Part shown: positions 43,101 to 54,400 of the stretch, piece after piece
How positions within the stretch are numbered: position 1 is the first letter of the stretch
How the letters are laid out: the number at the start of each line of letters is the position of its first letter
Source of the DNA: Echinarachnius parma
Taxonomy: Eukaryota > Echinodermata > Echinoidea > Clypeasteroida > Echinarachniidae
NCBI GenBank assembly: GCA_037951105.1
Contig: JBAMJV010004012.1
Span: forward strand, 1 to 64,000
DNA length: 64,000 nt
Direction: 5' to 3'
Program-made: the position numbers and the translations under genes
Notes under the pieces: generated by a model
What the model was told of the DNA's origin: nothing
Databases searched by the model: none
Seen by the model: only the letters and a program-made list of their open reading frames with translations

Positions 43101-46100
43101 GGAGGAATTAATGACAAACAACAGACCATACCTCGACTAATCTAGGGATATTTTGTTCTCACTCCTTTGCCCCCCCCCCCCCCTGCCCCCTCCCGATGAA
43201 AAAACAGCCTTGGTTGACCCAGTCTCCTCTACATTCAGATCCACACCCGATACCAGGGATAAGATATAGTCCATCCAAGTATCTGTCAGGCCCTCGTGAA
43301 CTTTATTTAGCAGTATCATACATTGAAAGTTGCAGTCAATGACATAGACTGAAATTAATCCAAGTAGATGTAGGTTACGTTGCCTAGATTTTGTTGTATG
43401 ATCATGTTTGTGTTTGCGGAGATTAACCCGAGAGTATTAAATGCGACTACCTAAATATGACATTGATATGCTGTCGCGCGTCAAGTCTAACTATAGATAC
43501 CATATTGAAAGATGCAGTCAATGACATTAATTATTTTAGATTGAATGTGTTTTGTATGTTGTCCTGATTTTGCATTACGGGCAGTGCGTGCGAATGAACG
43601 TAATTAGCTATACACAGCAGTGTCACACATAGGAAGTTGTAAGCCATAACAAAGATTGAAACATATTTCAAGTTAGATATAATAACGGTCCACAATAGGG
43701 TAATCTCGCCTATTCTACACCCAATGCACCCCTCCCCCGCAACGCCACCACGCTTTATGAACCTAACCACGTATATATAGACCTTCTCTAGAGATGTCGC
43801 GTTCCATGACAAAAATAAATTACAATGTTGAAACATGCTAAATACGTGACTTTCTCAAAGGGCGTGACATTATACTCTACAGGGCACTTGATGAATACAT
43901 CTAACGACTCTCACGCACGTCTTCGGTAGACGGAGCGATTGTGTTCATGCACAAACCGGTAATTACGTCAATAAGGCACATACACAAGTTAAAGGGAATA
44001 AAAATGTATCGTTAAACTGTTCCAAGTGCTACATTCTAACTTACGTGACGTTATAGTAATTTAAAGCGTGACATGCACTCTGGCGCTTGATTGATACGTT
44101 TAGTAACCTGCACGCACGCCTACGGTAGACAGAGCCCCGACGGAGCAAAGTGTTCAGGCGAAATCCGGTAGTTACGTAAAAAATCCACAGCTTAAAGAGA
44201 ATAAGGATTTGGACATAGTGTAGCAATATTGGTATTGATAAGAGCGCGCTTTCCGATCAATAAGGTCCAGCCCATAGGTCCAGCCTTTATGATTGTGCAT
44301 GATCTTCTCAATGCCCATGAGCCACTTGGAAGGAATACTCCCAGGGAGTAGAGATGGCGCACACAATGATTATGTGCATTGTATTCTATGACCGGGATAA
44401 TACTAGTGTTAGAGTGCGTATAGAGAATGATTGGCGCGATGTACATCGTACGTATTACTATAATAATAACAATAAAGACAGCAACATGCTGTTCCAAGTG
44501 TTACATACGTGACTCTCCTCCAGAGCGTGACATGTATCTCACTCTGTCACATGATTGACAACTCGATTGATTCGCACGCACGTATACGACAGACGGAGCA
44601 AATGTGTTTCAGGCACAAACCGGTAATTGCGTGAATCGCCTACATAACGATGTGTTAATCATGTGTCATATGGGCGCGAACATTTTGATGTCTTCATCGC
44701 TGGCGTGTGCTTATTTTGATCCGATTTCCATGATTTCTATCAATTTGATGTTTTAGAGGTGTTGAGTGTCGAGTACAATCTTCGTCCGTCCTCCGTCAGA
44801 CGTTTGCTAACAGTTGCCACATGCCACGATCTATTTTGTTTCTCTCTGTCCTTTTTGTTTGTACTATGTTTACAATGTTTTGTCACAATTAGTGAACGTC
44901 AAAGGTGGGACATTCTCCTCTCATAATATACATGTATAACATGTATTATCTTCCTCATGGATGGCAGCAATAATGTGCTTGGCAAAATTGTTTCTCCCAT
45001 GAACATTCTTACCCTAACCTACTCTACATCACTTTACTACAGCAAGGCGTTATTTAAACACGCTCTCGGGTACTTGCAGAGATACATTTAACTTTACATC
45101 GCATTTTCGAACTGGGACATGTACATCATGATTCGTCAATCTAAGTTCAATTATAGGGCAAATTATGACATCTTAAAGTGGACTTCCACACGATTTCAAG
45201 CTTCTAATGATTGAAAGACAGATATTCTAGGTCAATAAACACAATTTTGTATAAATAAAGTATGATTGTGGGTTCTTATAATTGGCTTTGAAATTCTAAT
45301 GACATAAATTCGCGAGCGAGCTTGTTCTATCCCACAATGCATCAATTTGTGACGTGCGACCCTCACTATGCGCCTATCTATGTTTTTACACTGCAGCGAA
45401 TGTGTTCTTTTGATCGGACCAATACAATGCTCGATCATGAATAGTTTAGTCCACGATGAGCCACTCAACCGGGCCTTTGAGCATTACTGCATTGTTGAAC
45501 CGTTTGAAAATACTTGCCTGCCCGAAATTGTAACACGTTTGGCTTTCATTGGAATTTGAATAGACACAAAGTCCTGTAAACGTGGTTATTGAATTTGCTG
45601 GCTCTGCATGACCGGCTGTTATGAATGACACATGCAGTGATCACAATGCAGTGGCACCGGATTCAAGCCTACTCAAGAAATTGAGCAAAGTGAGGGTGCT
45701 ACGTAAGGGTCTCATGATTGTGTGCAGTAAATTTAATTATTTCCTCAGAGTTAATGACATTAGAAAAATCTCTTAGAAATCAACCAAAGAGAGTCAAATC
45801 CTGAAAATATTCAAGCACATCCCTAGATTTATTTCCAATATACTGTATTTTGTTTTAACTCGTCCGGAATTCTCCTTTAATAATAGCTGTAACATCCATC
45901 AATATTATGGGGTGGACGGGTGAACGGGTGGTCCTTTCGCATAGACTTCTACCGGTCAGGAATGTACATGGACTGGAAGGTAATAGTGTAGATGACTTAT
46001 ATATTAGATTTTCTTATAGGCAGTCTAGATGCATTGAAACATTTCAATTACCTCCACTCCGTCAATTATTAGGAAAATTAATTCAATATATAAGACTATG

Positions 46101-48404
46101 TGTAAATACAATCTGGAGAACATTCTTGATAATCATATTTCCTAATTTAACCAGCATGTTAACAGAAACACAACGCTCGTATGAGTACGCACGATTTGAA
46201 GTAGCCTTGGGGAGCCCCATAATTAGATTTTGATCACGAAACCCAATATTTCACAAACCTATTAGCGAAACATAATACGTTTCCATCCGAACTAAAATGA
46301 GAATAGCATAAATCATCGATCATGAAATATGAGAAGTACGAATGATAATACTCCTAAGATTACCTTTAATGCCAGTTGAAAAATGAATTCACTATCCCAA
46401 GTCGAGGCTTTGGTATGTCACTAATGAGGCACAATCTTGCGATAACGCCTCGTTTTATCCGCCGTGACAGTTCAAATCCCTTCACATGGCACATACATCA
46501 TGGATTTTGTTATATCGTTTATCAGATCAGTATACGTTACTCACTGGTATACAGATGGAGCCTTGGTGCTGCAGATTCTCCCTTACCACCCCCACCCCCC
46601 CCCCCCCCCCCCACCCCATGAACGTATTATGTTATTTTATGAATTTATTTGAAGAAAACTAAATCGAATAATCAAACAAACTTATTAATACCCAGCAATT
46701 ATATGTCCACACCTTCTCAGAACTGTTCCGAAAGATTCAATGTATGAACATTTTGACGCCCCCGAAATTATATGTATTTTTATACTGTTCTTACGTAATT
46801 TCTAGTATGTTTTACAGACTTATTTTTTTAATTGCATTTCATTATAATTATGTTTTCTATGATAATTTTGTGGGTATTTTAATGAGAGGTTTTACATTAT
46901 ATTTCTTGTTTTACGGAGTTATGTTCCGACCAAAGTACTCGATAGGCTACGGAACGATAGAGACATCATAACGGTGTTATCTGGGCCTGTTTATGTTTTA
47001 TAACATAATTATATTTCAGTTACAGGCGTGTTTTCCATTATTATCTCTTCGATATTGTCGTAATTGTTTGTTTGAATTGCATTTCTTGTTTTACAGACTT
47101 ATGTTTCGACCAAAGTACACGATAGACTATACAGAACGAGAGATACAACAGAAATAATGTATTATCCTTTATCATATGTTTGATAATTATAATTATGTTT
47201 TCTATTAACGTTTCGTGGGTGTTTTATTAAAAAGTGATTACATTTTATTTCTTGTTTTACAGAGTTATGTTTCGACCAAAGTACACGATAGGGCACAGAA
47301 CGATAGAGGCAACATAAATAATGTATTATCCTTTAATATACATGTTTGATAATTATAATTATGTGTTCTATGATCGTTTCGTGGATGTATTATTAAAAGT
47401 GTTTACATTTTATGTCTTGTTTTACAGAGTTATGTTTCGACCAAAGTACACGATAGGATACAGAACGATAGAGACGACAGAAAGAAGATGCTGTCCGGGC
47501 TTTTACGGATCAGATTGTGATAAGTGTAAGTACAATTGTATTTTTGTGCTGCCTGTATTTACCTTTGACAAAGATTTTCCTAAACTCGAAAGCTCAGGCT
47601 CACTTTTACTCTTATAATCTGCAAAAAATACCGATCCTACAATGGTTGATTTTTTTAAAAAATCAATTATGTTGTGGACAGTCATTTTTTTGTGCAAAGT
47701 ATAAATACTAGCCTGAACTCAATCTTGATCATCTTAAAGAACATAATTGTTGTATATGTTATGAGATGTTTAGGGAATTATTATTTATTATATTGTTTCA
47801 CAATGCATACACAACATATTGTGAAAGATACTAAATCTAAAATATCCGTTATGAATATGCATTTGAAAATATAGCATGGTCAAATTGGTCTTGGTAGATT
47901 CCACTGGCAGTGCACTAGGAATAGACTGTCATAATAATATATACGCAATATGCAAGACTGGGGACGGACTAATTGGTATCTAAAATACTTAATCCTCTAA
48001 TTCCCTAATGAGCGATAGCTCTAAATCGTGTTATAGGTCATTTCCCTAACTGCTATTTTAACCTAAAGTTTTGCCCATAATAGAGTTTATAATTTATGAC
48101 TATCAACGGAGGGAGGATAATTATATTATGGCGAACAAATGAAGCATTACTAAGAATTTGCATTTTGCGTAACGGAAAAATAATATTTGTAATAACTTAC
48201 ATCCTATTCCCCTCATCATATCCTTGCACTCACGTAAACGCACACATACACACACACACGACACACAATAACATACACACACACACGACACACAATAACA
48301 AACACACACACACACACACACACTCACTCTGATACTCATACACACATACACTCATACACACACATACAGCCACACACAAAAAAAACACAGACACAGACAC
48401 ACAC

Positions 48405-48449
<45 letters not shown>

Positions 48450-51400
48450 CACACAAGGACACACACACGTACGCACACATCAATACATCATGGAAGGTAT
48501 AAACCGTACTAATTTACATTTGTATTTCCCAAGATTATCATCACAAGTTACTTCATTCAGAGAAGGGCATTGTATTGATGTATGTCGTTACACAACAAAC
48601 CAATGAGATACAAGTCTTTAGAAGGGCCTATACTTAATAATATTGGTAAATTGAATTGTGATCGTATTACAAACACAAACGAACACACGCACACGCACAC
48701 GCACACACAAACACACACTCACACTCACTCACGCACGCATACAAATGTTGTCATTTAAAAAAAAATTCTTTACTCCCAAGGACAATGTTTGTGTCTATGT
48801 TGTTCCTCGTCATCGAACACCTCACAAAATAAGACACGTTTTATAGTTTGACCAACGAGGAATCGAGGACGTTAGTATTATTTGTCGTATGTCCTCGGTC
48901 ATAACGGTGTGCAATCTTACAGTTCAGTTCAGTTCAGTTTCAGTTTATTTATTTCATTTTCACAGAACAAAATATTTATACAAATCCATATTTACTACAG
49001 AGAATAGAACTATTTTTTCAACATAATCATGAATCAAAATGATACAGTGGTAAATCGGATTTAGAAAACAAAAAAAATATAATATAAGCTGTGAAAATGG
49101 AGGGTCCTCTAAAAAGCCGAAGCTTGTAAAGTGAGAAACCCTCTGCAAACAAAATTTTGAGAATTGTGAGGAACAAAATGTAAAAGTATTTCGGTAACAT
49201 GTTAAGATAATACATAACTATATATAATTCTACTTTACGCCATGTGCAAGCCAAACAAAAATGAGTATTTGTAATAAATATGTTTGTATCTAACACTAAA
49301 TCAAATAACTTGGTACATGAACCAATACTAAATTTAATCAATATCAATTAATATAATACAAATAAGAGTATGAATATGTTGCCAAACGTGTTAGTAAACT
49401 AATAAAAGACAACCATTATCTTGCAAATTTGGTCGCCATCCGCCACGCTGATAGATATGCGCACGTTCTACAACACATCTCAACCGTCAGTGCTTGTGAC
49501 AATTGCTGTTAATACTGCAAATAACTCCAGTCAGTCCAACTTCAACCTCACCGGAATTGCGTCACCTCTACATCCAATCCCCTACCTAGGCTACCCTTTT
49601 CTAATTTATCAGACTTCAAAAATAGATGATGGTACAATGCAGGTAAAATTTCAACTCATTAATCATTCCTGACATTTTATACTGACCCTTGAAGTGACCC
49701 TTTAATGCAGTCTCTTCCTTCCAAATGTTAAATAAACCGTGCCACTCCAACTCCAACCTGAGCTTACCGACATTGCAGCTCCTTCCTATCCCACCCCTAC
49801 CCTTCTATAGTCAAATTTAGACTTGGATGAGATATTATAAATGTAGGTCAAGTTTCAATTCAATAATCATTCCTTATTGCATACAAATATTAAACTGACC
49901 TCTAAAGTGACCCCCAAACCTAATATCTCCCTCCCAACGTGTTTAGTTTTTAGATGAAATATTTCCCAAGAGAGATATAAGAACAGGGATAACATTTGTC
50001 TTGATAATGATTCACCCGTGACAGTTTAATCAGTGCCTTTCCTGTGTTGAGAACTTTTAAATTAGCATGCCATCTCCAATTTGAATGGCGAATATATTCT
50101 CATTAAGGTAATTACGCTTCGTCCTCCTTTCTGTCAATTCCTGTCAAGCATTTCTGATAATTTCGAAATAGATACTAACACCATCTTAATTCTTTCATAG
50201 AACGTGCGCATATCTATCAGCGTGGCGGATGGCGACCAAATTTGCAAGATAATGGTTGTCTTTTGTTGATTGATTGTCGTCCAGTTTTTATAAACTATCA
50301 TCGTGACAACACGTATAATGTGTTACGATACGAAATGTGAATGTTATAAATGTAATTAATAGGAACATGCAATAAAGAGTGTATTTTTGTGATCTGATAT
50401 ATCTACTTTTTGTGAACATTTCACGTTAATGGGTGTTATATGGCCGAGTGAGTGATGAGCGAAAATGCAAAGTGATATTCGCTAACTCATTGCACTGACT
50501 TTGTACGCATGATAACTTTCCAAAGGATAATGAAAAATCCGGACATTTCAATCGTAAATATCCTTTTAACGAAAGGAAAATTCGAAAAACAAAACCTGTT
50601 CCATGCTTATATTGGTAATACAAAGACAACAAGGTATATAGGAGAACCACTAGATTTCTGAGTAAGTTTTGTGGATTTGGACAATGTTACTAGATCCCTT
50701 TGACATAATGATGACGACCCACCTATCTAATTATAATACCGATCCATAGACATAATAGAAGAATATTTGGAAGAAATCAATCATTCTTGATACTTTACAC
50801 CAACATGACCAATGATTCATATGTATGTGTCATAGAGTCTGTCTGATTCTGAACTCATCGGGGGTTTCCAATTCCCAGACTGAAAACGCAACCAGACGGA
50901 CCAGTTTGCATGTTCGATGATTGAACCAATAGTGGCCTCTTTAATTTCGTCTTCGAGGAACGTTACATTGAAAGTTTTAGATTTATTGGTTGATTTAGTG
51001 TTTAGTTATTTGTTTGTTTGTTTGTATTTTTGTTTGTGTGCTTGTTTATTCATGTATGTATTTGTTTATTTATTACCTAAATATTCAGTCCCTTTTTAAC
51101 AGGATAATTCCAGAGGATGATGGCATAGCATTTCCCTAAAATAAGTCCAAATAATATAACGTTTGATTTTCATTCTTATACATTTTTGTAAAATTCACTA
51201 ATTTAAAAGTGTTTTTCATATCAAGTCATCAATCAAGATACAAAATATACAGTAGTTAATCAAAATAGAGTCATACTTTTACAGGCATATTTAAGTTCAG
51301 TAAAACATTCCATAAACCACAATTATAAATCAAGATTGTGATATTGTATATTTCCCAGTGAAAAGGGATTCAAATGATGCAAATAAAACCAATCGCTTTG

Positions 51401-54400
51401 GAGTCTAACACTCAGACTCATGTCCTTCCTATTCTGAATATATGTATCATGCTCTTTAAAATGATAGTTGAGTATTGGTCAAACTTAACTTTAGTAACCA
51501 AAACCTGCATCATTACGGTGCAAACTAATAGTATACAAATAATGAATGTTTATGAGTGCAATGGTACGAATATTTGCATGAGGTGAAAGATGGAATGTTA
51601 CATTCAACGAGGCGAAGCCGAGATGAATGGAACATTCCATCTTTCACCGAATGAAAATATTCGTACCATTGCACGAATGGAAAAAACATTCATTATTTGT
51701 TTTATATGACAACGGCAGCCGTCAGCAAAACAAATCCCGGTTCTGCAGCCATGTTGGGTAAAAATTACTTGAATACTAGTAGTGTGTACAAACTTCCCCG
51801 CGCACAGCTGCCTTGCATGGAGTGCGTATTTGTTTGTTAATGCGCTTGTTCTTGAATGGAAATCTGCGCAATGCGCGCAGTTATTTTTAATGCGCGCTGG
51901 CGCTTGTACAAAACAACAACATAAAAAGGTACCATTCCACGTTTATGACGTCAAAATCGTGCAATAGAACTAACAAAAAAGTTCTATTCAACAATAATGA
52001 CGTTAATATCGTGCAATGGTATATTTCCACGAATGTCATGTGACATGAATTAAACCAATCACATTGCGAGTACATTCTAAGGTGTTATATAATTATAACT
52101 ACACCATGCTCGAAATGTATACACAATTACAAACGACTAAGCAAAAACCCTGTTATCATTATTTTTAAAAAAGGAGCCGTTACAACTCAAGTGAGTGCTC
52201 TTTAAAAACTTATTGGTTTTAGCCATTTTTTCGTACAAAATTGTGCATTTGATGTTTTGTTAAAATAATGATTCAATAGAGATATTATCAACAGCTATTT
52301 AAAAACCTATTTAGATTTTTTTCAAAGTAGTCTATAAGCATTTTTGTTTATTTTTCTAAAAAGTCAAAATGTCCCCCGGCCGGTAGACATATAAATAAAA
52401 TATCTTGAAATCAAATGTTTCAACTATGAGAGCATTTGAAAGGTAATGATTCTCATTTTACATGTTTTATTCAATGAACTTTCAAATGGAATTAAAACCA
52501 ACCAATTTAGTGTCAAGTACCAATACTCAAGTGTACCTTTAAACCTGTTACTAAGTTAAAAGACCAAAATCTGATTGAGTTACTTTGATTGTGCTTATCC
52601 AAAATGAATGTAATATTTGATTTGTGAAAACACGAAATACAATAAAGGGTCTGCAGATGCTTGACTAATTAAATGGTCGTATTGACCGTTTATTTCAAGC
52701 TCTAAAAATCAATATACTTCTACCAAAATACATGTTCAAGTCCTATTCTACTCAGACAAGCTCTTAAATTATGGTTTCTTTCATTCAAAGAAAATACTCT
52801 TTTATTTTTTAAATGTTGGATTGCAAAAGTATCTTTTCTAACCTCAAATCCTCATCATACGCGCCAATTATTTCGCAACCTTAATTTGTAGTGAAAGTTC
52901 GATAATGACTTCAGTTGATTGGGGACTTCTGTTTGGGTGTTAACATGTGGTGCATATCACCTGTCATAAACAGGCTACTACTGTGAAAGTACATCCGCAT
53001 CAGACACACCATGGTTTCATGGACTTATAGAGCAACACGTTATTATAATGATAGTTACTCAAGTTATGAAACATTAATGTGGAGTATACACAACGAACTG
53101 TCTATTCCTTTCTCACTTTGTCTACATACTAATTAGTAACTTTCCTGTGCCTTGATCTTCAAGTTCCAAATGAATTTTGTCAGTTGTAAATAACAATATA
53201 TATATGTAATTATTTAGTAACAAATATTCTGTTTGTTTCTTCTTTCTCACTACAGCTTGTTTGAACTGTTCATTGCTAAATGAATTAGAGCAGAAAGTAA
53301 ACACATTGGTAAGTATAACGGCATTAGGTCATTCTTTGTGGAGATAAATTTAATTGCATTTGCTAGTGCAAGCCTTTTAAAGCCTATACTTCTATTTAAC
53401 CGCAAAGTAACATTTATCTCCAATGTAAATAAGGCAACAAACAAAAATAAATAGGACATTCATCGTTCTGTCGACTTCTGATTCTCTGAAGATGTTTCAT
53501 TTTAAATTTATGACACTCTTTTTCCAAAATACTATCAAAAAGCGGTAAATAGAAAGTGACTATCAGAACCCATAACTGATTTAATAGGCCGATCCGGCAC
53601 GATTTACATGAGTTCGACGTTTATAGCCACTCCGTTATCATCTCACTTTTTATGACGAAATAAACATGCACTGACATTGATTTCATGCAGTTTGATACTT
53701 TCATCAAATTCACTACAAAGATTTACCAAAGTTCAACAAAATGTTTCCAAATACCGTCCGATTCGCGAATCCTATATGAATCGCTATCCATAAATAGAAC
53801 AAACATCGCCCCGTGGAGTTTACTTTCAAGTGACATTTATTGAAAGGGACTAGATGAGTTCCTCTTAGAAATGTATAACAGACACCAACAATTTCAGAAA
53901 AAAAGAAGAAGAATAGGAAAGAGCTTATCGTGAAGACAAGTATTGCCGAACCCAACTCCGCCCTAGGGAAGTTTCGTTCGACTCGTCATACATTTGAACA
54001 TTTGAAAGTATTTGAAATGATAAAAATACCATTAAAAGCGCATACAAGTTCGTGTTTGTATCTATTCCAAGGTATTATGATGAGATTTATGACATTTAAA
54101 TTTGAGCTATCTACACAAATAGATGTACCAACAAAATGAGCGCCAAAGCGATATGTGTGGCTATTTGTCTGTCACCTCATCATAGCCAGTGTACAAATGT
54201 TACCAGTTTCGGAAGACGTCGAAAGATAGAAAATGGATAAAGACCGATTGAGGAATATATGTACACCTCGTATTTTGATTTATTAAACAAATAAATGAAA
54301 ACACCAGCATTATTATATTTTCTGAAAAATGTATATGGAAACGGGGGGAAAAAGAAGAAGAGCAATTCTAAAATATATGGAACTAAGTTCTCATTGTTGT

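Larger units (their letters stand above)
27792..47427 (+). other. Intron 2 (19.6 kb), repeat-rich, splits the EMI domain
   Basis: From GTAAGT at 27792 to TTTTACAG at 47427, phase 2. No nested gene was recognised. Contents listed separately: family B copies at 27966 and 38097, a family C copy at 30314, tandem duplications at 31435, 36060, 41140, 42540 and 43825, a minisatellite at 34485-35348, a hAT-like element at 38882, and the exon 3 duplicates at 46843-47427. Stretches in which I see nothing definite include about 28560-29330, 29380-30300, 30850-31420, 31760-34440, 35370-36050, 36870-38090, 39110-39680, 39780-41130 (with a pyrimidine-rich part at 40800-40970) and 44660-46580. Confidence 0.75.
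46843..47530 (+). repeat. Tandem array of four intron+exon 3 units, 165-180 bp
   Basis: Exon starts at 46917, 47097, 47263 and 47428 give periods of 180, 166 and 165 bp. The intron parts share GATAATTATAATTATGTTTT, TTCGTGGGTGTTTTATTAAA and TTACATTTTATTTCTTGTTT. Only the last unit keeps both splice sites and a full reading frame. Confidence 0.88.
47526..53255 (+). other. Intron 3 (5.7 kb)
   Basis: From GTAAGT at 47526 to CTACAG at 53255, phase 1. It holds CA microsatellites (48241-48478, 48665-48740), a probable minus-strand retroposon 3' end (48920 on), the 67-bp inverted-repeat unit (49404-50264), family A copy 5 (50370-50701), and a family B copy with a nested insertion (51455-52370). I see nothing definite at about 47540-48080, 50710-51450 and 52380-53250. 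No gene was recognised. Confidence 0.75.

Noticed and set aside
45907-46233. 108-codon plus-strand open frame
   Set aside because: No recognisable domain, no splice or codon-use support, and it lies in AT-rich intron; most likely chance.
46410-46490. tRNA-like B-box (AGTTCAAATCCC)
   Set aside because: No A-box, acceptor stem or anticodon arm could be fitted around it; a similar GAGTTCAAAT at 13496 failed likewise.
48121-48478. Cys/Val-rich minus-strand and His/Thr-rich plus-strand frames
   Set aside because: Translations of the CA microsatellite.
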